Below, one piece after another: positions 1 through 8,988 of a stretch of 13,788 nucleotides of DNA. The position numbers and the translations under genes were made by a program. The notes under the pieces were generated by a model. The model was not told where the DNA came from. It did not search any database and worked only from the letters and a program-made list of their open reading frames with translations. Position 1 is the first letter of the stretch. Every line of letters begins with the position of its first letter. Source of the DNA: Candidatus Nanopelagicaceae bacterium (GTDB taxonomy: Bacteria; Actinomycetota; Actinomycetes; Nanopelagicales; Nanopelagicaceae); NCBI GenBank assembly GCA_023262125.1, contig JALRDT010000056.1, forward strand, positions 1 through 13,788, in the 5' to 3' direction.

Positions 1-2
1 AA

Positions 3-1113
<1,111 letters not shown>

Positions 1114-1126
1114 GTCGCCCTCCCCT
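1114..1126 (-). promoter_or_regulatory. Strong ribosome-binding site deciding the gltB TTG start
   Basis: AGGGGAGGG on the minus strand (1126-1118) is followed by the spacer CGAC and then TTG at 1113. It is the best Shine-Dalgarno match in the window. It fixes a rare start codon whose product begins at the position expected for GltB proteins carrying a ~20-residue propeptide. Confidence 0.8.
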
Positions 1127-1233
1127 GAAAGATAAAAATTACTAGGGACGACCTTGGCCCAGAGTGCAAAAGGTTAGCAACAACCAGGCGCAAAACGGTA
1201 AAGAATTTTGCCTTACCTGCCGGTATTTACCCT
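1114..1233 (-). promoter_or_regulatory. gltB leader with two mutually exclusive small hairpins
   Basis: This is the only sizeable gap in the window, between the VIT-family gene and gltB. On the minus strand GGTAAG (1217-1212) can pair with TTTACC (1202-1197), using one G-U pair. GCAAAA (1211-1206) can pair instead with TTTTGC (1195-1190), and a second TTTTGC lies at 1171-1166. The two stems interleave, so they cannot form together. No convincing U-run follows, so a terminator call is weak. A TTGCAC at 1170-1165 could be part of a -35 element for a gltB promoter, but I see no well-spaced -10. The region probably marks an independent gltB transcription or regulation point; the exact signals are uncertain. 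Confidence 0.3.
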
Positions 1234-1944
1234 TTACAGTCCCGCACTGTGAGCAAAAGCGCCGATTGCGCCGGTGATAATCATGCCGATCATTCCACCG
1301 CCGACTACTCGAGCCGTGCCCTTAAGCAGGTTGGTGCCAGCAGTCTTTGCCGAAATGAAACCTGCGATCGCTAAGCCGACAATGGTGACTGCGGTAATTC
1401 TTATTGAATTACTTGAGATGATCGGTAGATAAAAACCTAAGAATGGAATCAAACCGCCAGATGTAAAACTCAAAGCTGAAGCAACCGATGCTTGTAATGG
1501 TCTAGCCATAGTATGTTCGAATTGGCCAAGCTCATCACGCAAATGCGTTTCGATTGCATTGTGAGCATGCATCTGCTCGGCAACTTGCTTAGCTAAATCC
1601 TCTGTAAGTCCGCGCGCCATATAAATTTGAACCAGTTCAAGGAACTCGCCTTCTGGATTTGTAGCATGTTGATCTTCTTCAAGTGCTCGATCGGATTCTT
1701 CAATATCCACCTGCGAGCGAACTGAGACAAATTCACCAACTGCCATCGAAAGTGCACCTGCAGCAATACCAGCTAAACCAGTTGTAAGAATTACGCTATC
1801 GCTCTGCATTGCAGCAGAAACACCGACCATTAGAGATGCAGTAGAAACCAGGCCATCGTTTACGCCAAGCACTGCAGCTCTAAGCCAACCAGCGCGGTGC
1901 GCCCGGTGTTCTTGATTGCGGCGCATGGTTTCATTTAGTGGCAT
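1234..1944 (-). CDS. VIT1/CCC1-family membrane protein, probable Fe/Mn transporter
   Basis: This 236-residue protein belongs to the VIT/CCC1 (nodulin-21-like) family, which exports or compartmentalises iron and manganese. The signature is clear: RAAVLGVNDGLVSTASLMVG (residues 22-41, first membrane segment), a second segment at about 53-73 ending in AVGEFVSVRSQ, then a charged acidic/His-containing cytosolic segment at about 75-150. That segment contains IEESDRALEED and HAHNAIETH and is the likely metal-binding hub. Three more membrane segments follow at about 155-175, 182-201 and 212-232. The length is normal. The start is ATG at 1944, 9 bases after lgt ends and without a strong Shine-Dalgarno sequence; ATG at 1926 (Met7) is a possible alternative. 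The gene lies co-directionally between lgt and gltB and has no obvious functional link to either. Which metal is transported cannot be read from sequence. Confidence 0.85.
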   Translation of the reverse strand: MPLNETMRRNQEHRAHRAGWLRAAVLGVNDGLVSTASLMVGVSAAMQSDSVILTTGLAGIAAGALSMAVGEFVSVRSQVDIEESDRALEEDQHATNPEGEFLELVQIYMARGLTEDLAKQVAEQMHAHNAIETHLRDELGQFEHTMARPLQASVASALSFTSGGLIPFLGFYLPIISSNSIRITAVTIVGLAIAGFISAKTAGTNLLKGTARVVGGGMIGMIITGAIGAFAHSAGL

Positions 1945-1953
1945 ATTTCAATA

Positions 1954-2706
1954 CTACCTAATTTGACGGATAAATTTAGTTAACCCCGCCCCGCCAATTA
2001 CCAAACTCACCCATTGGTTTAGTCGCAGGCCGCCAATTATGTGCGCATTATCTATTCGAATACCTTCGATAAAGAATCTGTAACTGCAATAACCGGCGAC
2101 GTATAAATAAAACAAAGATCCAGCTGGATATTTGCCGGTCAATCGAATTAAAAGCAGCGCTAAGGCAAAATTACATATCGCTTCATATAAAAAGGTTGGG
2201 TGATACGTCAGTCCATCGTCGAGTTTGAGCGCCCAAGGCAAATCTGTTGGCCGACCATAAAGTTCGGCATTAAACCAATTGCCAAATCGACCAATGCCTT
2301 GCGCAATTAATAAACCTGGCGCAATTGCATCTGCAAAAACCATGAATGGGATTTCACGTTTGTATTTCCAAAGTGCAACTAGGAATCCACCTGCAATTGC
2401 GCCCCAGATTCCGAGTCCACCTTCCCAAATCTTAAAGATATCTACTGGATCGCCCTTTGAGCCAAAGAAATATTCGGGTGAAGAAATCACATGATAAATG
2501 CGTGCGCCAATTACGCCACCTGGTACCACCCAAATTGCCAAGTCACTAATTACATGAGGCGATCCACCTGCAGCTTGATAACGCTTATCGGTAAGCCATA
2601 TTGCAACAACTATTCCCAAAATAATGCATAGCGCATATGCATGAAAAGTCAGCGGTCCAACAGAAAATTGTGAGACCGTTGGCGTTGGTATGTAATTAAG
2701 AAACAA
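1954..2706 (-). CDS. lgt: Prolipoprotein diacylglyceryl transferase
   Basis: Lgt moves a diacylglyceryl group from phosphatidylglycerol to the lipobox cysteine of prelipoproteins in the cytoplasmic membrane, the first step of lipoprotein maturation. The 250-residue protein has the family pattern. It opens with a YIPTPTVSQFSVGPL N-terminus and a YALCIILG first membrane segment. WEGGLGIWGA (about 94-103) stands where many Lgt proteins have an HGG motif; WxGGLGIWG is usual for Actinobacteria. The Lgt signature GIGRFGNWFNAELYG (137-151) contains essential Arg140. HPTFLYE (169-175) and the late RFFIEGIR segment (210-217) complete it. The start is TTG at 2706, directly abutting the stop codon of the upstream DsbA-like gene with zero spacer. 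A weak AAGAAG lies just before it, so translation probably depends on coupling. Neighbourhood lgt-trpA is standard for Actinobacteria. Confidence 0.95.
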   Translation of the reverse strand: MFLNYIPTPTVSQFSVGPLTFHAYALCIILGIVVAIWLTDKRYQAAGGSPHVISDLAIWVVPGGVIGARIYHVISSPEYFFGSKGDPVDIFKIWEGGLGIWGAIAGGFLVALWKYKREIPFMVFADAIAPGLLIAQGIGRFGNWFNAELYGRPTDLPWALKLDDGLTYHPTFLYEAICNFALALLLIRLTGKYPAGSLFYLYVAGYCSYRFFIEGIRIDNAHIIGGLRLNQWVSLVIGGAGLTKFIRQIR

Positions 2707-3411
2707 TTACTTCTTAAATACTAGATTTTTGAAGGTAGCTGCATCAAAGTAATTCTTTTGTAATCTTTCAATCTCTTTACCATTGATGAAAACTGTAGGT
2801 GTTGAATCGACGTTCCTTGCTGCGCCATCTGAAGCAACATTTTCAACCCAACCAAGGTACTTGCCTTGAGTTACACAATCAGAGAAGTTCTTTGAAGTTA
2901 TTTTTAAGTTAGCGCCCAAAGCTATTAAAGTGGTGGCATTCCATTTGCCAGAATTCTCAGAACTTGCTTGATTTGCATATAGCGCTTCGTGATACTGCAA
3001 GAATTTACCTTCATCAGCTGAACATGCAGCAGCATTTGCCATCGCAGCAGATTCGTTGGCTAATCCAGGATTTTGAGAACCGATAAATGAAAGTGGATGG
3101 AATACCGCCACAACTTTTTTGGCATCAATCCATTCACGTATCTGATCATTATTTACAGCTTCAAAATCTCTACAAACTGGGCATTGGAAATCTTCCCAAA
3201 TATCAATCTTTGGTACTCCGGAGACTCCTTTGTTAAAAACGATCCCGTAGCCTTCACTTTTTTCAACTGAAGATGGAATTGCGGCATTAGCTTTCGCCTC
3301 TTTCGAATTATTACTTGTGAAAGAAACGCCGATGGTCACTGCAACAACCAGTGCCACCATGCCAATTACTAAATTTCGAGTGACATTATCTTTCTTCTTC
3401 GGTGCTGCCAT
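2707..3411 (-). CDS. Membrane-anchored DsbA-like thiol-disulfide oxidoreductase
   Basis: This 234-residue protein has a lysine-rich N-terminus (MAAPKKKDN), one membrane segment at about 14-32 that anchors it with the rest outside, a polar linker, and a DsbA/BdbD-type thioredoxin fold. The active site is Cys77-Pro-Val-Cys80 in WEDFQCPVCRDFE. The cis-proline loop is STPTVFINGK (Pro205). A second cysteine pair, Cys130 and Cys179, could form a structural or redox disulfide as in some Gram-positive homologues. The likely role is oxidative folding of exported proteins. The start chosen is ATG at 3411, with AGAGG a few bases upstream; a TTG at 3444 in frame would add 11 unconserved-looking residues. 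It starts 43 bases after trpA and abuts lgt. An actinobacterial trpA-DsbA-lgt arrangement is familiar. The redox partner (VKOR or DsbB-like) is not here. Confidence 0.88.
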   Translation of the reverse strand: MAAPKKKDNVTRNLVIGMVALVVAVTIGVSFTSNNSKEAKANAAIPSSVEKSEGYGIVFNKGVSGVPKIDIWEDFQCPVCRDFEAVNNDQIREWIDAKKVVAVFHPLSFIGSQNPGLANESAAMANAAACSADEGKFLQYHEALYANQASSENSGKWNATTLIALGANLKITSKNFSDCVTQGKYLGWVENVASDGAARNVDSTPTVFINGKEIERLQKNYFDAATFKNLVFKK

Positions 3412-3454
3412 TTTCCTCTTCTTCCATTTTCCCCAGTTTTGCAATATCAGAATA

Positions 3455-4234
3455 TTACCGAGTGATTCCCGACTTTAGATCTTTTGCCAACTTCTCAACT
3501 AATTTTAAGCCATCTGCTAAATTTGAGGCTTTTTGTACCGCATTAATGAACGCACTACCGACAATTACTCCATTTGCATACTTAGCCACATCTGCTGCTT
3601 GCTCTGGAGTTGAAACTCCTAGCCCGACTGATACTGGTACATCTGTAAATTTACGAACGCGCTCTACTAGAAGTTGAGCAGCTGAAGAGACTTGCGCTCT
3701 TGCACCAGTTACACCCATCAAAGATGCGGCATACACAAACCCATTAGAATTTTTTAGCACTTTACTTAATCGCTCATCATTGCTACTTGGCGCGACTACG
3801 AAAATCGAATTTAAAGAGTGTTTTGAACATGCGGCTACCCAAGGTCCAGCTTCTTCAATTGTTAGATCTGGCGTAATAGTTCCGCTTCCACCAGCTGCAG
3901 CCATATCAGCTGCAAATTTCTCTACTCCATATTTCTCTATTGGATTCCAGTAGCTCATGATTACTGATGGGACCAACGCTGATGCAAATTTAAGAGTTTC
4001 CATAACATCACTTGCATTAGTGCCATTAGCTAAAGCTAAGTCAGCCGCAGCTTGAATAGTTGGTCCATCCATAACTGGATCGCTGTACGGAAATCCAACT
4101 TCAATTGCATCTACTCCGCCATCAACCATTGCTTTAATAATCTCTTTCGAACCTGCAATGGTTGGAAAACCTGCAGGTACGTATCCAATTAATTTAACTC
4201 CGGGAGTCTTGAAGAGTTGATCTAGCGCAGTCAT
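3455..4234 (-). CDS. trpA: Tryptophan synthase alpha subunit
   Basis: TrpA cleaves indole-3-glycerol phosphate to glyceraldehyde-3-phosphate and indole, which is channelled to TrpB. The 259-residue TIM barrel carries catalytic Glu45 (AIEVGFPYSDP) and Asp56 (MDGPTIQ), with the same 11-residue spacing as Glu49/Asp60 of the E. coli enzyme. Other family segments are LIGYVPAGFPT near the start, AAAGGSGTITPDL, VVAPSSNDERL, YAASLMGVTGAR and the phosphate-binding VGLGVSTPEQA...GVIVGSAFI. All expected features are present and the length is normal. The start is ATG at 4234, 22 bases after trpB ends. This gap is wider than the usual overlap or near-overlap and contains the second copy of a 12-base repeat. 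The next gene downstream is the DsbA-like protein, which is unrelated to tryptophan. Confidence 0.97.
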   Translation of the reverse strand: MTALDQLFKTPGVKLIGYVPAGFPTIAGSKEIIKAMVDGGVDAIEVGFPYSDPVMDGPTIQAAADLALANGTNASDVMETLKFASALVPSVIMSYWNPIEKYGVEKFAADMAAAGGSGTITPDLTIEEAGPWVAACSKHSLNSIFVVAPSSNDERLSKVLKNSNGFVYAASLMGVTGARAQVSSAAQLLVERVRKFTDVPVSVGLGVSTPEQAADVAKYANGVIVGSAFINAVQKASNLADGLKLVEKLAKDLKSGITR

Positions 4235-4266
4235 ATTTACTCTAAATTAATCTAATTTACTCTAAA
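4235..4266 (-). repeat. 12-base direct repeat spanning the trpB stop and the trpA ribosome-binding region
   Basis: TTTAGAGTAAAT occurs twice on the minus strand, at 4266-4255 and 4246-4235, separated by 8 bases. The first copy contains the last Leu-Glu-stop codons of trpB. The second ends directly at the trpA ATG, so its AGAG serves as the only Shine-Dalgarno-like element. A 20-base tandem duplication that moved trpA away from trpB would explain it. The repeat itself is seen directly; the origin is inference. Confidence 0.75.
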
Positions 4267-5441
4267 GGAATTCCGAAATATTTAGCAGCGGTCTGTACAT
4301 CTTTATCGCCGCGGCCTGAGAGATTTATTAAGAGGATTGCATCTGGCCCAAGTTCATTTCCAATTTTCATAGCTCCTGCCAATGCATGCGCAGTTTCGAT
4401 AGCCGGAATAATTCCTTCACTCTTAGAAAGTATTGAGAATGCTTCCATAGCTTCATCATCTGTTATCGAACGATATTCAGCTCTTCCGGTGTCATTTAAA
4501 ATCGCATGCTCTGGTCCAACACCTGGATAATCAAGTCCAGCGCTGATTGAATGTGATTCAACGGTTTGCCCATTTGCATCTTGTAAAACGTAAGTTCGAG
4601 TACCGTGAAGTACGCCAACACTTCCGCCAGAAATTGTAGAAGCGTGGCGGCCAGTTTCGATTCCATCTCCACCTGCCTCAAGACCAATCAGGCGCACCTC
4701 TTTATCTGTAATAAATCTATGGAATATACCGATTGCATTAGAGCCACCGCCCACACAGGCTAAAACTGCATCAGGTAAGCGGCCAGTTAATTGGAGAACT
4801 TGTTCTCTGGATTCTTCGCCAATTATCTTATGGAAATCGCGCACCATCTCTGGGAATGGGTGCGGGCCAGCCACAGTACCAAGTAAATAATGAGTAGTTT
4901 CGACGTTTGTAACCCAATCTCGCATCGCTTCGTTAATGGCATCCTTTAACGTTCTAGATCCAGTTGTAACTGGGACAACTTCTGCGCCCAGTAATTTCAT
5001 GCGAGCCACATTTAGCGCTTGGCGTTTTGTATCTTCTTCACCCATGTAAACAACGCACTCAAGTCCCAAAAGCGCAGCAGCCGTTGCAGATGCGACACCA
5101 TGTTGTCCTGCACCAGTTTCGGCAATTATTCGCGGCTTGCCCATTCTCTTTGTAAGCAGTGCTTGACCTAGAACATTGTTGATTTTATGTGAACCAGTGT
5201 GGTTTAGATCTTCGCGCTTTAAAAGAATTCTTGCACCACCGCAATATTCAGAGAATCTCTTTGCTTCAGTAAGAATAGATGGACGCCCCGAATATGTTTT
5301 ATGTAGGTGATCTAATTCAGCTTGAAATTCAGGATCAACTTTTGCTGCTTCAAATGCAGCAGTCAATTGGTCAAGTGCAGGGATTAGAGCTTCGGGGACG
5401 AAACGTCCGCCATATTGACCAAAATGTCCATCGAAACTCAT
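4257..5441 (-). CDS. trpB: Tryptophan synthase beta subunit
   Basis: TrpB condenses indole with L-serine to give tryptophan, using PLP, in the alpha2-beta2 complex with TrpA. The 394-residue protein is a standard TrpB1. [11 protein letters not shown] opens the fold, Lys86 in [10 protein letters not shown] binds PLP, and Glu108 in AETGAGQHG is the catalytic acid-base residue (E. coli Lys87 and Glu109). [11 protein letters not shown] is the PLP phosphate loop. The serine-site and monovalent-cation regions around [11 protein letters not shown] and the C-terminal NLSGRGDKD are intact. The start is ATG at 5441, 10 bases after the trpC stop, with AGGAT 7 bases upstream. A TTG at 5465 in frame would overlap trpC and add 8 atypical residues, so I rejected it. 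The gene ends in the first copy of a 12-base repeat shared with the trpA leader. Confidence 0.97.
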   Translation of the reverse strand: MSFDGHFGQYGGRFVPEALIPALDQLTAAFEAAKVDPEFQAELDHLHKTYSGRPSILTEAKRFSEYCGGARILLKREDLNHTGSHKINNVLGQALLTKRMGKPRIIAETGAGQHGVASATAAALLGLECVVYMGEEDTKRQALNVARMKLLGAEVVPVTTGSRTLKDAINEAMRDWVTNVETTHYLLGTVAGPHPFPEMVRDFHKIIGEESREQVLQLTGRLPDAVLACVGGGSNAIGIFHRFITDKEVRLIGLEAGGDGIETGRHASTISGGSVGVLHGTRTYVLQDANGQTVESHSISAGLDYPGVGPEHAILNDTGRAEYRSITDDEAMEAFSILSKSEGIIPAIETAHALAGAMKIGNELGPDAILLINLSGRGDKDVQTAAKYFGIPLE

Positions 5442-5451
5442 GGGCCGTATC

Positions 5452-6219
5452 CTACTGACGCCCAAGTAATTGGCGCATACTTAAAATAGGATCTCCAGCG
5501 CGAACCAACGCCTCGCCAACCAATATCACATTTGCTCCCGCCTCTTCGGCAAAGATCACATCATCACGAGTTGAAATGCCAGACTCCGCTACTTTAATTA
5601 TGTGTTCTGGAATTCTTGGTATTAACTCATTAAATACCGCAGGGTCTACTTCTAAAGTCTTCAAATTTCTAGAGTTGACTCCAATAATTTCTGGATTAAT
5701 TTCCATTGCGGATTCCAGTTCATCATTTGTATGAACTTCTATGAGAGATTTCATGCCAAGTTCGGTCGCTAATGCAAAATAATCAGTAAGTTGAGATTTA
5801 GAGAGGCCAGCTACTATAAGTAGAACTAAATCGGCACCATGTGCACGAGCCTCATAAAATTGATATTCATCAACCATGAAATCTTTACGGAGCATTGGCA
5901 AGTTAATTTCTCTTCTAACTTCATCGAAGTCAGCCAAGGATCCATTAAATCTGCGCCTTTCAGTTAATACACTAACTGCAGCAGCTCCAGCTTCTTTATA
6001 TTGCACGGCAAGTTTGGCTGGCTCCGGAATTTCAGCCAATTCACCTTTACTCGGAGACTTACGTTTAACTTCTGCGATTACTGACATTTGATTTGCAGGA
6101 AAATTTGGCAAAATTGGTTTTGGCGCTGCTTCTAATAATTCATGTAGCTTGGCAAGCGGCAACCTACGTTCTGCTAAATCTTCTCTGACGCCTTCGATAA
6201 TTGAATCTAAAACTGACAC
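5452..6219 (-). CDS. trpC: Indole-3-glycerol phosphate synthase
   Basis: TrpC closes the indole ring of CdRP with loss of CO2 and water. The 255-residue TIM barrel has the catalytic set: Glu50 and Lys52 ([13 protein letters not shown]), Lys112 ([12 protein letters not shown]), Glu161 (SLIEVH), and GVNSRNLKT with the later AESGIST and VGEALVR phosphate-binding segments. This is the monofunctional actinobacterial form, with no TrpF domain attached. The start chosen is GTG at 6219, giving [19 protein letters not shown], which matches the family N-terminus. AGGGGAG (6230-6224) lies 4 bases upstream and overlaps the end of the small upstream gene. An ATG at 6258 in the same frame would add 13 residues that are really the out-of-frame tail of that small gene. 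Translation is probably coupled to it. Confidence 0.96.
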   Translation of the reverse strand: MSVLDSIIEGVREDLAERRLPLAKLHELLEAAPKPILPNFPANQMSVIAEVKRKSPSKGELAEIPEPAKLAVQYKEAGAAAVSVLTERRRFNGSLADFDEVRREINLPMLRKDFMVDEYQFYEARAHGADLVLLIVAGLSKSQLTDYFALATELGMKSLIEVHTNDELESAMEINPEIIGVNSRNLKTLEVDPAVFNELIPRIPEHIIKVAESGISTRDDVIFAEEAGANVILVGEALVRAGDPILSMRQLLGRQ

Positions 6220-6220
6220 A

Positions 6221-6400
6221 TTACTCCCCTGATTTACTTTCATTAGAGGTTGGATCAATTCCTCGATCTAGTTTCTGCCAATCATTTGTTGAGTATGGCG
6301 TTCTTTCGTAACGAGACTCGCCCTTTCGCTTTTTCCCGATAATCAGAATTAAAGTAAGTGCAAGAGCCAATGTTGCAAAGAATCCGATTACCTCGCTCAT
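6221..6400 (-). CDS. Small trp-region single-pass membrane protein (59 aa)
   Basis: This short gene fills the gap between trpE and trpC. It starts at ATG 6400, which overlaps the trpE TGA as ATGA, and stops at TAA 6223-6221, two bases before the trpC GTG. The protein has one hydrophobic segment (about residues 4-22, FFATLALALTLILIIG), a basic stop-transfer patch KKRKG (23-27) placing the tail in the cytoplasm, then a polar tail ending near YSTNDWQKLDRGIDPTSN (36-53). The WxxLDRGxDPT pattern recalls the C-terminal tail of the larger actinobacterial trp-region membrane proteins (TIGR02234 type) found at the same locus. That recall is from memory and untested. The tight coupling on both sides and the trpC ribosome-binding site inside its end argue that it is a real translated gene. 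The function is unknown; I propose none beyond a membrane role tied to tryptophan synthesis. Confidence 0.75.
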   Translation of the reverse strand: MSEVIGFFATLALALTLILIIGKKRKGESRYERTPYSTNDWQKLDRGIDPTSNESKSGE

Positions 6401-7884
6401 TTTGCCACTCGCAAATTATTGGCAGCATTAATTGCACCTAAAACGGCAGCTGCCTTATTTATGCATTCAAGATTTTCAGATTGTGCATCTGAGTCTGCAA
6501 CTACTCCAGCTCCTGCTTGTACGTAAGCGATTTTGTCTCTAATCACTGCAGTTCTAATTGCAATGCAGGTATCGATATTTCCTCGAAAATCCAAGTAGCC
6601 AAGAGCACCACCATAAATTCCTCGACGGTTTGGTTCGAGTTCTTCAATAATTTCCATTGCTCTAGGTTTAGGAGCGCCAGATAGAGTTCCGGCTGGAAAT
6701 GTAGAGAAGAGAGCTTCAATAGGTGCTTTATCTTCAGCAAGCTTGCCTTTTACTGTAGAAACAATATGCATAACATGAGAAAAACGTTCTATATTCATAA
6801 ATTCAACAACTTCAACTGAACCCGGCTGGCAAACCCGTCCCAAATCATTTCTTCCCAAATCCACGAGCATCAAATGCTCTGCTCGCTCCTTTGGGTCCGC
6901 TAATAACTCTTGTGCAATTTTCTCATCTTGTTCAGGTGAATTTGAACGACGTCGAGTTCCGGCAATTGGGTGAACCATTACTTCACCATCTGTGACTTTT
7001 ACTAATGCTTCTGGACTCGAGCCAACTACATCAAGGCCATCTTCAAAACGCAAGAAGAACATATATGGGCTTGGATTATGAAGTCGCAGCATCCGGTAAA
7101 CATCAATTGAATCTGCATTACATTTCGCTGCAAAGCGTTGCGAAATTACTACTTGAAATGCTTCTCCGGCCTTTATCTCTTCCTTTATAGCTGCAACTTT
7201 CGTCAAAAACTCTTCTTCAGTCGTATTTCGTTCATATGCTGGCGCACTCTTATCGTCAACATATGCCAAATTGCCAGGTAAGGCAGTTAATAAATCCGAC
7301 TGCATCTGATCTAATCTCTTGATTGCTAATTCATAAACTTCATCTACTCGATCAGCGCTGCCATCCCAATTGATAACGTTTGCGATCAAAGTAATAGTTC
7401 CTTCAGAATGGTCCATTACCGCTAAATCAGATGTCAACATAAATTCAAGTTCTGGAATATTCAGATCATTCTTTGAAATAATTGGAATATTCTCGAGACG
7501 TCTTACGCTGTCGTATCCCATATAACCAACTAAGCCACCTGTTAATGTGGGCATATCAGGTAATTTAGGTGAACGTAAATGTGCTGATGCCATGCGCAAA
7601 GCAGTCAGTGGGTCTACTCCAAAAGGTGCGCCCGCCGGCATTGTCCCGCGCCAAAATACCTGACCGTCTTTTTCTGTAAGTGTTGCTTCTGAATTGACAC
7701 CAATAAATGAGTAACGTGACCAAACTCCACCATGTTCTGCAGATTCAAGTAAGAATGTATTAGGTTTTAATTTAGCTAGTTTTCTATAAACCCCGATTGG
7801 AGTCTCTCCATCGGCAAGCAATTTTCTGGTAACAGGAATTACGTTGTAATTTTTAGCAAATTCCCGGAAAGTTGCTAGATCCAT
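6397..7884 (-). CDS. trpE: Anthranilate synthase component I
   Basis: TrpE converts chorismate to anthranilate using ammonia from a separate TrpG amidotransferase, which is not in this window. The 495-residue protein closely follows the actinobacterial pattern. The N-terminus has VIPVTRKLLADGETP. The tryptophan feedback site LLESAE (45-50) is intact, so end-product inhibition is expected. The chorismate-binding domain shows AGEAFQVVISQRF, GSSPEALV, HPIAGTRRR, AEHLMLVDLGRNDLGRVC, FPAGTLSGAPKPRAMEII and YVQAGAGVVADSD. The start chosen is ATG at 7884 (MDLATFREFA), one base after the hisI stop. ATG at 7896, overlapping hisI by 11 bases, would add four residues and cannot be excluded. An in-frame start further up at 7935 lies well inside hisI and is unlikely. 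The near-zero spacing ties trp expression to the his genes. The end overlaps the small membrane protein by 4 bases. Confidence 0.96.
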   Translation of the reverse strand: MDLATFREFAKNYNVIPVTRKLLADGETPIGVYRKLAKLKPNTFLLESAEHGGVWSRYSFIGVNSEATLTEKDGQVFWRGTMPAGAPFGVDPLTALRMASAHLRSPKLPDMPTLTGGLVGYMGYDSVRRLENIPIISKNDLNIPELEFMLTSDLAVMDHSEGTITLIANVINWDGSADRVDEVYELAIKRLDQMQSDLLTALPGNLAYVDDKSAPAYERNTTEEEFLTKVAAIKEEIKAGEAFQVVISQRFAAKCNADSIDVYRMLRLHNPSPYMFFLRFEDGLDVVGSSPEALVKVTDGEVMVHPIAGTRRRSNSPEQDEKIAQELLADPKERAEHLMLVDLGRNDLGRVCQPGSVEVVEFMNIERFSHVMHIVSTVKGKLAEDKAPIEALFSTFPAGTLSGAPKPRAMEIIEELEPNRRGIYGGALGYLDFRGNIDTCIAIRTAVIRDKIAYVQAGAGVVADSDAQSENLECINKAAAVLGAINAANNLRVAK

Positions 7885-7885
7885 A

Positions 7886-8206
7886 TTAGAGTTCATTGTG
7901 AAAGCAACTCTTCTGGCCAGTATGGCAGGCGCCACCAGTTTGTTTGATTTTTAAGAGTACTGCATCTCCATCACAATCAAATTTAATTTCTAAAACTTCC
8001 TGAAAATTTCCGGAAGTTTCGCCTTTAATCCAAAGTTCTTTTCTAGAGCGACTAAAGTAGGTGGCGCGTTTTGTTTCAATAGTTTTTATTAATGCTTCTT
8101 TATTCATCCAAGCCAACATAAGGACTTCATTTGTGGATTGATCCTGCGCGATTGCGGCAATTAATCCCTTAGAAAGTGCATCTTCAATCTGCTTTGGGAT
8201 TTCCAT
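7886..8206 (-). CDS. hisI: Phosphoribosyl-AMP cyclohydrolase
   Basis: HisI opens the adenine ring of PR-AMP, the third step of histidine synthesis. At 106 residues it is the stand-alone cyclohydrolase, without the HisE pyrophosphohydrolase domain fused in enteric bacteria; hisE must lie elsewhere. The metal sites are complete: Asp77, Asp79 and Asp81 with Cys78 (FDCDGD) and the zinc ligands Cys94 and Cys101 ([12 protein letters not shown]). [30 protein letters not shown] and the glutamine of the NFQEV segment complete the family pattern. The start is ATG at 8206, 14 bases after the hisF stop and with only a weak AAGG upstream. Its stop is followed after one base by the trpE start, making it the last his gene and the hinge to the trp block. 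Confidence 0.97.
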   Translation of the reverse strand: MEIPKQIEDALSKGLIAAIAQDQSTNEVLMLAWMNKEALIKTIETKRATYFSRSRKELWIKGETSGNFQEVLEIKFDCDGDAVLLKIKQTGGACHTGQKSCFHNEL

Positions 8207-8220
8207 TGTCTAAGTCTGCC

Positions 8221-8988
8221 TTATCTCAATTGGCTCTCGCGTACGTTATATCCACGCTCGCGAAGGTACTTCTTAACATCTGAGATTCGATAGGTACCAA
8301 AATGAAAAACACTGGCAGCAAGAAGTGCATCGGCTCCCGCATCAAGTGCATTTGCAAAATCTTCTAATTTACCGGCACCGCCTGAAGCAATCAGAGGAAC
8401 TGAGCAGATTGTTCGAACATCATTAATCATTCTGACGTCATAACCATCACGTGTTCCATCAGCATCCATAGAGTTGAGCAGAATTTCTCCAACACCTAGA
8501 TCACATGATTTCTTGATCCATTCAATTGCATCCAAACCACTACTTTGACGACCGCCGTGAGTTGTAACTTCATAGCCCGATGTTGCACGCCTTGCATCAA
8601 CAGATAACACCAAAACTTGGGAACCGAATCTAGTCGCAATTTCTGAAATCAACTCCGGTCGATTTAAAGCAGCGGTATTAATGCTAACTTTATCTGCTCC
8701 GGCACGTAGTAATCGATCAACATCATCGACTGATCTAATTCCGCCTCCAACAGTCAAGGGTATAAAAACTTCTTCTGCAGTTTTCTTTACAACTTCGATT
8801 GTAGTTTCACGTCCACTGCTGCTTGCTGAGATATCTAAAAAGGTCAGCTCATCAGCACCTTCATTATTGTAAGTTTGTGCAAGCTCTATTGGATCCCCTG
8901 CATCAACCAAATTAATAAAGTTGATTCCTTTAACAACACGTCCATCAGTTACATCAAGACAAGGAATAATTCGAATTGAAAGCGACAT
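8221..8988 (-). CDS. hisF: Imidazole glycerol phosphate synthase, cyclase subunit
   Basis: HisF takes ammonia from HisH through its barrel and converts PRFAR to imidazole glycerol phosphate and AICAR. The 255-residue half-barrel-duplicated TIM barrel has both catalytic aspartates: Asp12 ([16 protein letters not shown]) and Asp131 (LSVDARR). The two phosphate-binding halves are LTVGGGIRS and LIASGGAGK, with [15 protein letters not shown] between them. The length is normal. The start is ATG at 8988, sharing one base with the priA stop (TAATG), a classic reinitiation arrangement. HisH is encoded two genes upstream, so both glutamine-amidotransferase partners come from the same transcript. Confidence 0.98.
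   Translation of the reverse strand: MSLSIRIIPCLDVTDGRVVKGINFINLVDAGDPIELAQTYNNEGADELTFLDISASSSGRETTIEVVKKTAEEVFIPLTVGGGIRSVDDVDRLLRAGADKVSINTAALNRPELISEIATRFGSQVLVLSVDARRATSGYEVTTHGGRQSSGLDAIEWIKKSCDLGVGEILLNSMDADGTRDGYDVRMINDVRTICSVPLIASGGAGKLEDFANALDAGADALLAASVFHFGTYRISDVKKYLRERGYNVRESQLR

Noticed and set aside
1197..1217. Rho-independent terminator after the VIT-family gene
   Set aside because: The stem is only five to six pairs with a nine-base loop and is not followed by a clear U-run.
6220..6258. Longer TrpC start at ATG 6258
   Set aside because: It would place the first 13 TrpC residues inside the small membrane-protein gene in another frame, while GTG 6219 has a strong ribosome-binding site and gives the family N-terminus.
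7885..7935. Upstream TrpE start at 7935
   Set aside because: It lies about 50 bases inside hisI and adds residues not seen in the family; ATG 7884 or 7896 fits better.
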